A stretch of DNA of 64,000 nt, taken from contig NZ_NNBP01000020.1 in NCBI RefSeq assembly GCF_002803155.1, positions 196,016 to 260,015 of the forward strand, given 5' to 3'. The stretch comes from Streptomyces sp. CB02959. GTDB lineage: Bacteria; Actinomycetota; Actinomycetes; Streptomycetales; Streptomycetaceae. The position numbers and the translations under genes were made by a program. The notes under the pieces were generated by a model. That model was not told the DNA's origin. It was given only the letters and a program-made list of their open reading frames with translations, and made no database searches. Positions 8,406 to 16,443 of the stretch are shown here, in pieces; positions within the stretch are counted from its first letter, which is position 1, and each line of letters begins with the position of its first letter.

Positions 8406-10907
8406 TCACTCGTTGTCGAACTCTTCCAGGACCGTCGCGCCCAGTTCGCGCACGATCAGCTCGTGCCCGCTCAGTGCGGAGTCGACGAGGTCCGGGTCGT
8501 CCTCCGCCGGCATGTCGTACTCGATCGACATCGGGGGCTCCGGCGCGGTGTACGCGGGCTCCGCGGCCGGTCCGCCCTGGCCGCCGCCCGTGGACGGCGA
8601 CGAGACCACCGCCTCGCGCGCCATCCGCGCACCCTGACCGCCGCCGCCACCGGCTCCGGCACCGCCCGAACCGTACGACTCGGACGCCGCCGGGGCGCTC
8701 TGCCGGGCCGGGGCCTGCGGCGCCGACTGCGGCGCGCCGCCGCCGAAGCCGCCTCCGCCGCCCCGGGCACCGCCGGACGGCGGATTGGCACCGCCGGACG
8801 GATCGACGATCGCCTCGACCCGCCACTGCAACTGGAAGTGCTCGGCGAGCACCTCCTTGAGCACGTCCTCGCTGCCGCCGTTGGCGAAGCTGTCCCGGGC
8901 CCCGGCGTTGGGGAACCCGATCTGCAGCGTGGTGCCGTCGAAGCCGGAGACCTGGGCGTTCTGGCTCAGCAGGATCCAGGTGAAACGCCGGCGGCCCTTG
9001 ACCGCGTCCAGGATCTGCGGCCAGAGCTGCCGCACCTGCGCGGCACCCTGCGCCGCCCCGCCGGACACCGGCTGAGCGGGCGCCGCCGCGGCGGGAGCGC
9101 CACCGCCGGACACGGGCGCGCCACCGGCCTGCGCCGGAGCGCCGCCACCGGTCCCGGGCGCACCGGTCCCCGCCGCCGCAGGGGCCCCGGACGCCGCCGG
9201 TGTTCCCTGCCCCGGCGCCACGGCCGACGGCCAGCTGCCGGGCTGCCGTGCCGCGGTGCCCTGTCCGGCGCCCGCCGCACCGGCACCGCGGGTGCCGCCG
9301 GGCCAGGCTCCGGGCCGCGCCGCGCCGCCCTGGGGCGCGGTCGCCGGCCCGGCCTCCTGGCCGCCCGGCACGTCGTTCTGCGCCTCGCCGTAGGCGCCGC
9401 CCGGCGCCGCACCCGCATCCCCCCCGGGACCGGCGGCAGCGGGCACAGCGGGGCCGGCAGGCGCGGCGGCCCCCGCAGGGCCCGTCGCCGGGCCGCCGCC
9501 GGGCGCCGGAGCGGCCCCCGAGGCCGCGCCCGGTCCGCCCGCCGTTCCGCGCACCGCGGCCCGCGCCGCCGCCGGTCCGGACGGTCCGGCGGGCGGCATC
9601 GGCGGATGGGCCTCGGCGCCCGGCGCATACGCGACCGCGGGTCCACCGGACTCCACCACCGCCCCGCCGGGACCGACGCCACCCACGCCACCGGCGCCAC
9701 CGGCCGACCCGAGCGCGCCGCCCAGCGCCATCGCCGCCGCGCCGGCGCCGACCCCGCGCTCCAGGCGGTCCAGCCGCGCCTGCACCGACCGCTCGTCGTC
9801 GTACGCCGCAGGGAGCAGCACCCGGGCGCAGATCAGCTCCAGCTGGAGCCGCGGGGAGGTGGCCCCGCGCATCTCCGTCAGACCGGCGTTGACCAGGTCG
9901 GCGGCGCGGCTCAGCTCGGCCGCCCCGAACACCGACGCCTGCGCCGTCATCCGCTCCACGACATCGGCCGGGGCGTCGATCAGCCCCTTCTCCGCGGCGT
10001 CCGGCACCGCCGCCAGGATCACCAGGTCCCGCAGCCGCTCCAGCAGGTCGGCCACGAACCGCCGCGGATCGTTCCCGCCCTCGATGACCCGGTCGACGAC
10101 CTCGAAGGCGGCCGCGCCGTCCCCGGCCGCGAACGCCTCCACCACGGAATCCAGCAGCGACCCGTCCGTGTACCCCAGCAGCGACGTCGCCATGGCATAC
10201 GTCACACCGTCCGCACCGGCACCGGCGAGCAGCTGGTCCATCACCGACATCGAGTCACGCACCGAACCGGCACCGGCCCGCACCACCAGCGGCAGCACGC
10301 CGTCCTCGACCGGGATCTCCTCCCGCCCGCACACCTCCGCGAGGTACTCCCGCAGCGTCCCGGGCGGCACCAGCCGGAACGGATAGTGGTGCGTACGCGA
10401 CCGGATCGTCCCGATGACCTTCTCGGGCTCGGTCGTGGCGAAGATGAACTTCAGGTGCTCCGGCGGCTCCTCGACGACCTTCAGCAGGGCGTTGAAGCCC
10501 GCCGAGGTCACCATGTGCGCCTCGTCGATGATGTAGATCTTGTACCGGCTGCTGGCCGGCCCGAAGAACGCCTTCTCCCGCAGCTCACGCGCGTCGTCGA
10601 CGCCACCGTGCGACGCCGCGTCGATCTCGATCACATCGATCGAGCCCCGGCCGTTGCGCGCCAGGTCCACGCACGAGTGGCACTTCCCGCACGGCGTCGG
10701 AGTGGGACCTTCCTCACAGTTCAAACAGCGCGCCAGGATCCGCGCGCTCGTCGTCTTGCCGCAGCCGCGCGGCCCACTGAACAGATACGCGTGGTTGACC
10801 CGGTTGTTCCGCAACGCCTGCTGCAGCGGGTCGGTCACGTGCTCTTGCCCGATGACCTCGGCGAAGGTCTCGGGGCGGTAGCGGCGGTACAGCGCAAGGG
10901 ACGACAC
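8406..10907 (-). CDS. dnaX: DNA polymerase III subunits gamma and tau
   Basis: The clamp-loader ATPase of the replicase, about 833 residues. Visible motifs are Walker A (GPRGCGKTTSA), the zinc module with four cysteines (CLNCEEG ... CGKCHSC), Walker B (IYIIDEAHMV), sensor 1 (FATTEPEKV) and the SRC motif in GSVRDSMSVMDQL. A very long Ala/Gly/Pro linker (about residues 395-620) joins the AAA+ part to a C-terminal domain starting near QLWPQILDAVKGRRR. The GTG at 10907 gives the family start SSLALYRRYRPE, but no clear ribosome binding site is seen. No programmed frameshift signal was recognised. Confidence 0.93.
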   Translation of the reverse strand: MSSLALYRRYRPETFAEVIGQEHVTDPLQQALRNNRVNHAYLFSGPRGCGKTTSARILARCLNCEEGPTPTPCGKCHSCVDLARNGRGSIDVIEIDAASHGGVDDARELREKAFFGPASSRYKIYIIDEAHMVTSAGFNALLKVVEEPPEHLKFIFATTEPEKVIGTIRSRTHHYPFRLVPPGTLREYLAEVCGREEIPVEDGVLPLVVRAGAGSVRDSMSVMDQLLAGAGADGVTYAMATSLLGYTDGSLLDSVVEAFAAGDGAAAFEVVDRVIEGGNDPRRFVADLLERLRDLVILAAVPDAAEKGLIDAPADVVERMTAQASVFGAAELSRAADLVNAGLTEMRGATSPRLQLELICARVLLPAAYDDERSVQARLDRLERGVGAGAAAMALGGALGSAGGAGGVGGVGPGGAVVESGGPAVAYAPGAEAHPPMPPAGPSGPAAARAAVRGTAGGPGAASGAAPAPGGGPATGPAGAAAPAGPAVPAAAGPGGDAGAAPGGAYGEAQNDVPGGQEAGPATAPQGGAARPGAWPGGTRGAGAAGAGQGTAARQPGSWPSAVAPGQGTPAASGAPAAAGTGAPGTGGGAPAQAGGAPVSGGGAPAAAAPAQPVSGGAAQGAAQVRQLWPQILDAVKGRRRFTWILLSQNAQVSGFDGTTLQIGFPNAGARDSFANGGSEDVLKEVLAEHFQLQWRVEAIVDPSGGANPPSGGARGGGGGFGGGAPQSAPQAPARQSAPAASESYGSGGAGAGGGGGQGARMAREAVVSSPSTGGGQGGPAAEPAYTAPEPPMSIEYDMPAEDDPDLVDSALSGHELIVRELGATVLEEFDNE

Positions 10908-10956
10908 GCATACGACGATATCGGGCCCCACCGACAACCGGCCGCCCCGCAAACGC

Positions 10957-11055
10957 AAGCGCCCCCCACGCACCCGCCAGAGCCGACCTACCCTTGCTGC
11001 CTTCCGGCCCTGGGGGAGTTCAGTCAGATAGCGCCACGTGAGGGGCTGCGCTCCA
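10957..11055 (-). ncRNA. ffs: Signal recognition particle RNA (4.5S / scRNA)
   Basis: The minus strand contains the SRP RNA core: CAGGGCCGGAAGGCAGCAAG, the GGAA tetraloop with its asymmetric bulges that binds Ffh. The ends pair imperfectly (GAGCGC...CCCC...ACG with CGUG...GGGG...GCGCUU), giving a small SRP RNA of about 95 bases. A TAATGT box just outside the 5' end could be the -10 element. Position between dnaX and a tRNA-Ser is typical of Streptomyces. The ends are uncertain by about five bases. Confidence 0.9.
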
Positions 11056-11191
11056 CATTAGCGGATCCCCACCCCAAGAAACGACCCAGCCCCCCACCGG
11101 TCTCCTCCTCGCCCCCTCGCCACCCCCTCGGCGACCCCTCCCCGCGGATCGTGTTCGCGAGCACTGCCCAACGTCTTGTATTGTTTGCGGC

Positions 11192-11279
11192 GGAGGATTC
11201 GCCTAGTGGCCTAGGGCGCACGCTTGGAAAGCGTGTTGGGGGCAACCCCTCACGAGTTCGAATCTCGTATCCTCCGCCA
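11192..11279 (+). tRNA. tRNA-Ser (anticodon GGA)
   Basis: A complete cloverleaf with a 7-bp acceptor stem (GGAGGAT with ATCCTCC), a D arm, an anticodon stem ACGCT/AGCGT with anticodon GGA at 11226-11228, the long variable arm expected of serine tRNAs, a T arm with GTTCGAATC, discriminator G and encoded CCA. It reads UCC and UCU. Its 3' end faces an integrase remnant, so it is a likely integration site. Confidence 0.97.
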
Positions 11280-11299
11280 GTGCTCTCACCGGGCACGAT

Positions 11300-11337
11300 G
11301 TCGAAGGGCCCCACCGTTCGCGGTGGGGCCCTTCGAC
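11300..11337 (+). terminator. Hairpin terminator downstream of tRNA-Ser
   Basis: A perfect 17-bp stem (GTCGAAGGGCCCCACCG and its complement) closed by a TTCG tetraloop lies 20 bases after the tRNA. There is no U-run, as is common in actinobacteria. It can act in both directions and so also closes the minus-strand integrase remnant side. Confidence 0.8.
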
Positions 11338-11342
11338 GTTCC

Positions 11343-11600
11343 TCAGCCCTCGTTGTCCTGGTCTTTGTCCACAAGGGCTGTTTCCGGGGTTCCCCAGATC
11401 GCCGCGCCGATCTTCCGGGCCGCTTCCTTCAACAGGTGGTCGGGGACATGGAGATACCGCGCCGCATCCGTGCGGCCCCGCCCGGTTCCCAACCCATGAT
11501 CTGGTCGATCACCCGGTCCGGGACGCCCAGCACCATGAGCACCGTTCCGGCCTTGTGCCGGACGTCGTGCAGTCGGGCCGTCCAGGTGGCGGGCGACGAC
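11343..11600 (-). pseudogene. C-terminal remnant of a tyrosine-type site-specific integrase
   Basis: Reading leftwards, one frame gives LHDVRHKAGTVLMVLGVPD followed by RVIDQIMGWEPGGAARM. This corresponds to the box II HxxRH motif and following helix of phage/plasmid integrases. The frame then shifts by one base and continues as RYLHVPDHLLKEAARKIG to a stop at 11343, carrying the catalytic Tyr region. Only the last ~85 codons remain, with no start and a frameshift, so it is dead. Lying 60 bases from the tRNA-Ser 3' end, it marks an old integrated element whose integrase gene faced the tRNA. Confidence 0.75.
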
Positions 11601-11747
11601 CGAGTTCCGGTAGGCCATCGCTGATCAGGTGATCCAGGCTCCAGCGATCAAGGAGTTCCCTCACGAGGTGGGCGACCAGGCGGCCCTCCAGATCGGCCGG
11701 GCCGACGTCGTGGGCGGTGACGATGTGGCGGCTGTGCGCACACATGA

Positions 11748-11784
11748 GACCGATGGGCCCGACCCCATGTCGGGCCCATCGGTC
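11748..11784. terminator. Strong bidirectional hairpin
   Basis: A perfect 16-bp stem (GACCGATGGGCCCGAC and its complement) with a 5-base loop, followed on the plus side by CGTTTTG. It sits about 30 bases beyond the stop of the serine hydrolase gene and probably terminates that minus-strand transcript. It also insulates it from the integrase remnant. Confidence 0.75.
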
Positions 11785-11815
11785 GTTTTGCTTCACGGAA
11801 CGCCCTCGGCGAGGT

Positions 11816-12982
11816 TCAGCGGCACAGGGCGGTGTCCACGGCGCGTTCGAGATTCCTCCGGCCCGCCTCGTCGGTGAGCTGCATGGTGACCGCGACGTTG
11901 GTGGCGCGGCCGTCGTCGGTGGCGCCACCCCGGGTCTCGTACCCCGGGAAGCTGCCGCCGTGGCCCCAGGAGAGGCCGCCACACGGCAGCGGCCTGCTGA
12001 CGAGTCCAAGTCCGTAGCGGGCGCCGGGGCCGAAGGTCGCTTCGGCGGGGACGGTGGAGCGCATCTGGGCGAGCTGGGCCGAGGGCAGGAGGCGGCCGGC
12101 CAGGAGTGCGCTGAAGAAGCGGTTGAGGTCGGAGCCGGTGGAGACCATCTGGCCTGCCGCCCATCCCCAGGAGGGGTCGATCTCCGTGATGTCACGCAGC
12201 GGCACGTCCGCCGATTCCCGGTAGTAACCGTGGGGGTGGGGCCCCCGAATGCTCGCGTCACCGGGGGCGGGGAAGTAGGTGTGGCGCAGCCCGGCGCGTT
12301 GGACGACGCGCCGGTCGATCTCCTCGGCGAGGGGGCGGCCGGTGACCTTCTGGACGATCAGGCCGGCGAGCACGTAGTTGGTGTTGCTGTACTTCCAACT
12401 CGTCCCGGGGGCGAAGTCGGCCGGGTGCTGGAGGGCTGTGGCGAGCAGTTCGCGGGGGGTGTAGTACCGGACGTCGTCCCCGAGGTGGTCGCTGTAGTTG
12501 GGGAGTCCGCTGGTCTGCTGGAGGAGCTGGCGGACGGTGATGTGCCGTCCGTCGATCCCTTCCCCGCGGACGAGGCCGGGCAGGTAGGTGTCGACGGAGG
12601 CGTCCAGGTGCACCCGCCGCTCCGCGACGAGTTGGAGGACGACGACTGCGACGAAGGTCTTGGTGTTGCTGCCGATCCGTACCTGGCCGTCCCTGGGCAC
12701 CTTCGAGCCGGTGGTCAGGTCGCCCACTCCTGCGGTGTAGGTGCGGATGCGGCCGTCACGGTCCTGGACGCTCGCCAGCGCAGCGGGCATCCCGTCGTCG
12801 CGCACCAGCGCGTTCAGGCTCTGCTGGACGGCGTCCGGCCTGGCGGCGGAGGCGGCGGGCGGGGCGAGGGCGCCCAGTGTCATGCCGCCGATGGCCGCCG
12901 CGGCCGCGGCGGGCAGGGCCCGTCGCCGCGTGCCCTGCTGCCGGCCCGGCGAGCGAAGCCCTTGCCGTGTCTGTCCACGCAT
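11816..12982 (-). CDS. Secreted serine hydrolase, beta-lactamase / D-Ala-D-Ala carboxypeptidase fold (copy 1)
   Basis: A 388-residue exported protein of the class C beta-lactamase / R61 DD-peptidase superfamily, which hydrolyses D-Ala-D-Ala peptides, beta-lactams or esters; the substrate is not evident. The N-terminus has an Arg-rich start and hydrophobic segment ending in AAASA (signal peptide, about residues 1-46). The catalytic SxxK is SNTK (S105, K108), the YxN motif is YSN (198-200), and the third motif is HGG near residue 349. AGGAG lies seven bases before the ATG. It is a tandem duplicate of the next gene, including the upstream leader. Confidence 0.88.
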   Translation of the reverse strand: MRGQTRQGLRSPGRQQGTRRRALPAAAAAAIGGMTLGALAPPAASAARPDAVQQSLNALVRDDGMPAALASVQDRDGRIRTYTAGVGDLTTGSKVPRDGQVRIGSNTKTFVAVVVLQLVAERRVHLDASVDTYLPGLVRGEGIDGRHITVRQLLQQTSGLPNYSDHLGDDVRYYTPRELLATALQHPADFAPGTSWKYSNTNYVLAGLIVQKVTGRPLAEEIDRRVVQRAGLRHTYFPAPGDASIRGPHPHGYYRESADVPLRDITEIDPSWGWAAGQMVSTGSDLNRFFSALLAGRLLPSAQLAQMRSTVPAEATFGPGARYGLGLVSRPLPCGGLSWGHGGSFPGYETRGGATDDGRATNVAVTMQLTDEAGRRNLERAVDTALCR

Positions 12983-13036
12983 GAGTCAACTCCTGAGGAA
13001 TCGTTGGACCGTTGTTCGGGTTGCCGGGTACGTGAT

Positions 13037-14236
13037 TCAGCCGCACAGGGCCCTGTCCACGGCGTCCTTCACGTGCTGCGTGGCTGCCTCGTCCGTCGGG
13101 ATGTTGGTGATCGCGACGTTGGCGGCACGGCCGTCGTCGGTGACACCGCCCCGGGTCTCGTACCCCGCGATGTCGCCGCCGTGGCCCCAGTAGACGCCGC
13201 CGCACGACAGCGGCCTGCTCGTGAGCCCCAGCCCGTAGCGGAGACCGGAGGTCCCGGCGGGGACGGTCGTGCGCATCTCGGCGAGCTGGGCCGCCGGGAG
13301 GAGGCGGCCGGCGAGGAGCGCGGTGAAGAAGCGGTTGAGGTCGGAGTTGGTGGAGATCAACTGGCCTGCGGCCCATCCTGCGGAGGGGTCCATCTCCGTG
13401 AAGTCGCGCAGCGGTGTGTTCGCCGGGTTGCGGTGGTAACCGTGGGGGTGCGGCTCTCGGATGGTCATCTCGCCGGGGGTGGGGAAGTAGGTGTGGCGCA
13501 GCCCGATGCGCTTGAAGATGCGCCGGTCCATCTCCTCGGCGAGGGGGCGGCCGGTGACCTTCTGGACGATCAGGCCGGCCAGGACGTAGTTGGTGTTGCT
13601 GTACCCCCACGTCGTCCCCGGAGCCGCGTCGGCCTTGTACCGGAGGGCGATGTCGAGCAGCTCGCGGGGCTCGAAGTACCGGTTCCTGATCTCGTCGTCG
13701 TCGACGTGGATGCCGTACTCGGGGAGTCCGCTGGTGTGCTGGAGGAGCTGGCGGACGGTAATGCGGCGCCCGTCGATCCCCTTTCCGCGGACGAGGCCGG
13801 GCAGGTAGGTGTCGACGGTGGCGTCGAGGCCGATCTTCCCTTCGCCGACCAGCTGCAGGACCACGACCGCCGTGAACGCCTTGGTGTTGCTGCCGATCCG
13901 TACCTGGCCGTCCCTGGGCACCTTCGAGCCGGTGGTCAGGTCGCCCACTCCTGCGGTGTAGGTGCGGATGCGGCCGTTCCGGTCCTGGACGCTCGCCAGC
14001 GCGGCGGGCATCCCGTCGTCGCGCACCAGCGTGTTCAGGGCCTGCTGGACGGCGTCCGGCCTGGCGGCGGCAGCAGCGGAGGCAGCGGAATCGGAGGCGG
14101 AGGCGGCGGGCGGGGCGAGGGCGCCCAGCGTCATGACGCCGATGGCCACCGCGGCCGCGGCCGACACGGCTCGTCGCCGTCTGCCGCCCTGCTGCCGGGT
14201 CGAGGAACGAAGGCCCTGCCGGGTCTGAGCACGCAT
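13037..14236 (-). CDS. Secreted serine hydrolase, beta-lactamase / D-Ala-D-Ala carboxypeptidase fold (copy 2)
   Basis: A 399-residue paralogue of copy 1, nearly colinear with it. It has a signal peptide with an extra Ser/Ala stretch (ASDSAASAAAAARP), SNTK (S116, K119), YSNTNY and HGGDIAGYE. The two genes are separated by about 54 bases and share the same leader CAGGAGTTGACT around the ribosome binding site, so the duplication includes the translation signal. The central loop differs most (YGIHVDDDEIRNRYFEPREL against YSDHLGDDVRYYTPREL), which may reflect different substrates. It is divergent from a two-component system 140 bases away. Confidence 0.88.
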   Translation of the reverse strand: MRAQTRQGLRSSTRQQGGRRRRAVSAAAAVAIGVMTLGALAPPAASASDSAASAAAAARPDAVQQALNTLVRDDGMPAALASVQDRNGRIRTYTAGVGDLTTGSKVPRDGQVRIGSNTKAFTAVVVLQLVGEGKIGLDATVDTYLPGLVRGKGIDGRRITVRQLLQHTSGLPEYGIHVDDDEIRNRYFEPRELLDIALRYKADAAPGTTWGYSNTNYVLAGLIVQKVTGRPLAEEMDRRIFKRIGLRHTYFPTPGEMTIREPHPHGYHRNPANTPLRDFTEMDPSAGWAAGQLISTNSDLNRFFTALLAGRLLPAAQLAEMRTTVPAGTSGLRYGLGLTSRPLSCGGVYWGHGGDIAGYETRGGVTDDGRAANVAITNIPTDEAATQHVKDAVDRALCG

Positions 14237-14324
14237 AAGTCAACTCCTGGGGAATCGTTTGGTCGAGGCACGATCCTGGTTCCCAGGGCCCGCTGACCGC
14301 ATCGCGGGAAGGCGGGAGAAATCG

Positions 14325-14342
14325 CTCCCCCGATCGGGGGAG
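14325..14342. promoter_or_regulatory. 18-bp palindrome in the serine hydrolase / two-component divergent promoter
   Basis: CTCCCCCGATCGGGGGAG is a perfect inverted repeat lying 35 bases before the kinase start and about 90 bases before the serine hydrolase start. It could be the operator of the neighbouring NarL-type regulator. The same 12-bp core CCCCGATCGGGG occurs before the second two-component system in this window. Confidence 0.5.
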
Positions 14343-14376
14343 GCTGCCGGGGAGCTGCCCGGCGATACTGGCGCCC

Positions 14377-15612
14377 ATGATCAGGGGAATTCGGCCGCTG
14401 CTGCGCGGCTCCACGTATGCGGGTGTGCTGTTCGCCTATTGCGGCGCGCTGGCGAGCCTTCCGCTGCTGCCTTTCGCCCTGTTGCCGGCGCTGTCGTGGC
14501 GATCCGCTTCCGAGAGCGTGCAGATCGTCCTGGTCCTGCTGGTCTGGGCGGTACTGGTCGGCGTGGTCGGCCTGGCGCGCCCCGTACGACGGGCGCTGGT
14601 CGTGTCGGCCCGCCGGCTGCTGCGGGTGCCGCTGCCGAATCCGGTGGCCGGTCGCCGGCCCTCCCGTTCACTCGGCCTCGACCGCTGGCGGACCCCGCTC
14701 TGGCTGGTGCTGCACGTGGCCGTCGGTTGGACGGGGGCGCTGGCGAGCGGGGTGCTGTTCATCATGGGCCTCTCCCTGCCGGGGAACTGGCTCGGCGCCG
14801 AGGCGCGGGCGAGTCTGTTCGGCACGTCGGTCCGGGTGTCGGGCGGGTGGAGCTGGGTGGTGGCGGCCGTGTGCATCCTGCTGGCGGTAGCCATCTGCGT
14901 ACTGGTGACGAAGGCCCTGCGGTGGGCGGCGCCACGGCTGCTGGGGCCGTCGGCGGCCGAACGGCTCGCGCTGGCCGCCGAGCGGGAACAGCTGCTGGCC
15001 GAACGCAACCGGATTGCCCACGAGTTGCACGACTCGATCGGGCACACGCTGACGGCGGCCACCATCCAGGCGGCGGTGGCGGGCGAGGCGCTCTCCGCCG
15101 ACCCGGCGACGGCGCGGGCCGCCATGCGCAGCATCGAGGAGTCGACGCGGGCCGCGCTGGAGGACCTGGACTACGTGCTCGGAGTGTTGCGCGAGGAACA
15201 GTCGGGGACGGCGCCGACCCGGACCCTGGCCGACCTCCCCGAGCTGCTGGACCGCCTGCGGCACGCGGGCGCGGTGGTGGAACCGGAGCTGTCGGGCGAC
15301 CTGGCGCAGGTGCAGGGGACGCTCTCCCGGGCGGCGTACCGGATCCTCCAGGAGGGGCTGACGAACGCGCTGCGCCACGGGGCGGGCGGCCCGATCGTGG
15401 CCCGGGTGGCGGCCGGGCCGGGCGGACTGGATCTCACGGTGGTCAACCGGACCGGGGTACGGACGGGCCCGGGGGCCTTCCCGACCTCCGGCCACGGTCT
15501 GCCCGGACTGGCCGAGCGCGTCCGGCTGCTGCACGGTGAGTTCCAGGCCGGCCCGGACGGGACGCAGCACTGGCGGCTGGCCGTCCGGCTGCCAGCGCGG
15601 GCGTCGGCGTGA
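14377..15612 (+). CDS. Sensor histidine kinase, NarL/HisKA_3 type
   Basis: A 411-residue membrane kinase. Several transmembrane helices are visible (about 15-40, 48-66, 108-132 and 158-178). The HisKA_3 dimerisation domain follows, with ERNRIAHELHDSIGH (phospho-acceptor His 218). The C-terminal HATPase domain has an N box (LTNALRHGAG) and a glycine box (GHGLPGLAERV). Its stop overlaps the GTG of the response regulator (GTGA), so they form one two-component system. The signal is unknown; the divergent cell-wall-type hydrolase pair is a plausible target. Confidence 0.9.
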   Translation: MIRGIRPLLRGSTYAGVLFAYCGALASLPLLPFALLPALSWRSASESVQIVLVLLVWAVLVGVVGLARPVRRALVVSARRLLRVPLPNPVAGRRPSRSLGLDRWRTPLWLVLHVAVGWTGALASGVLFIMGLSLPGNWLGAEARASLFGTSVRVSGGWSWVVAAVCILLAVAICVLVTKALRWAAPRLLGPSAAERLALAAEREQLLAERNRIAHELHDSIGHTLTAATIQAAVAGEALSADPATARAAMRSIEESTRAALEDLDYVLGVLREEQSGTAPTRTLADLPELLDRLRHAGAVVEPELSGDLAQVQGTLSRAAYRILQEGLTNALRHGAGGPIVARVAAGPGGLDLTVVNRTGVRTGPGAFPTSGHGLPGLAERVRLLHGEFQAGPDGTQHWRLAVRLPARASA

Positions 15613-16316
15613 GTGGATCCGACGCGGGCGAAGGCATGCCGCTTCCCCCCGTCACCAGCCCCGCCGTCACCCTCCTGATCGCGGACGACGAGGAGGTGAC
15701 CCGCAGCGGCCTGCGCATGCTGCTCGCCGCACAGCCGGGCATCACGGTGGTCGGCGAGGCCGCCGACGGCGTCGAGGCGGTCGAACGGGCGCAGAGCCTG
15801 CGGCCGGACGTGGTCCTGATGGACGTACGGATGCCGCGTCGCAACGGGATCGAGGCCACCCGCCAACTGCTGGCCGAAGCGGCCGACCCGCCGAAGGTCG
15901 TGGTGATCACCACCTTCGAGAACGACGGCTACGTCACCGCCGCCCTCAGCGCGGGCGCCAGCGGCTTCGTCCTCAAGCGCCTCCCGGTCCGTCAGATCGC
16001 CGAGGCGGTCCGGGTGGTGGCGGCGGGCGAAGCGGTCCTCTTCCCGGCCGCACTGGGCCGCATGGTCGCCGCCCGCCCGCTGGGCTCCGCCGAGGCCCTG
16101 CCGCACGCCGCCCTGACCGGCCGGGAGGAGGAGGTGCTGCGCCTGATGGCCACCGGGCTCTCCAATCCGGAGATCGCGGAGTCCCTCACGGTGAGCCTGG
16201 AGACGGTCAAGACCCACGTCGGAAACGTGCTGACCAAGCTCGGCGCGCAGAACCGGACCCATGCGGTGGTGATCGCGTACGAGTCCGGCCTGGTGGTCCC
16301 GGGCTTCGCCGGCTGA
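15609..16316 (+). CDS. Response regulator, NarL/FixJ family
   Basis: A 235-residue DNA-binding regulator. The receiver domain has acidic residues DDEE (26-29), phospho-acceptor Asp 72 in VVLMDVRMP, and a conserved Lys in GFVLKRLP. The C-terminal LuxR-type helix-turn-helix is LTGREEEVLRLMATG ... VSLETVKTHVGNVLTKLG. The first ~18 residues are an unusual Pro-rich extension. It is coupled to the kinase by a GTGA overlap. Confidence 0.92.
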   Translation: MSGSDAGEGMPLPPVTSPAVTLLIADDEEVTRSGLRMLLAAQPGITVVGEAADGVEAVERAQSLRPDVVLMDVRMPRRNGIEATRQLLAEAADPPKVVVITTFENDGYVTAALSAGASGFVLKRLPVRQIAEAVRVVAAGEAVLFPAALGRMVAARPLGSAEALPHAALTGREEEVLRLMATGLSNPEIAESLTVSLETVKTHVGNVLTKLGAQNRTHAVVIAYESGLVVPGFAG

Positions 16317-16443
16317 CCGGCTTCCGCCCCTCTGCGCGGTCGCCCGCAGGCTGCTCAGTACCGGCCGCGACGTAACTCCACAGCTACTCGCATCCTCCGC
16401 CCGGCCTCACCGGGCTGAACGAAGGCCCCGACCGGGAAACCGG

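Noticed and set aside
10957..11055. Riboswitch upstream of dnaX
   Set aside because: The conserved GGCCGGAAGGCAGCAAGGG core identifies this as SRP RNA.
8250..11624. A 1124-codon open frame on the plus strand
   Set aside because: It is antisense to dnaX, the SRP RNA and the region beyond, rich in Arg/Gly/Pro as expected for the complement of GC-rich coding DNA, and has no protein motif.
11600..11760. Possible coding sequence upstream of the integrase remnant (HIVTAHDVGPADLEGRLVAH)
   Set aside because: It lies between two terminators, has no start signal or recognised family and is likely degenerate DNA.
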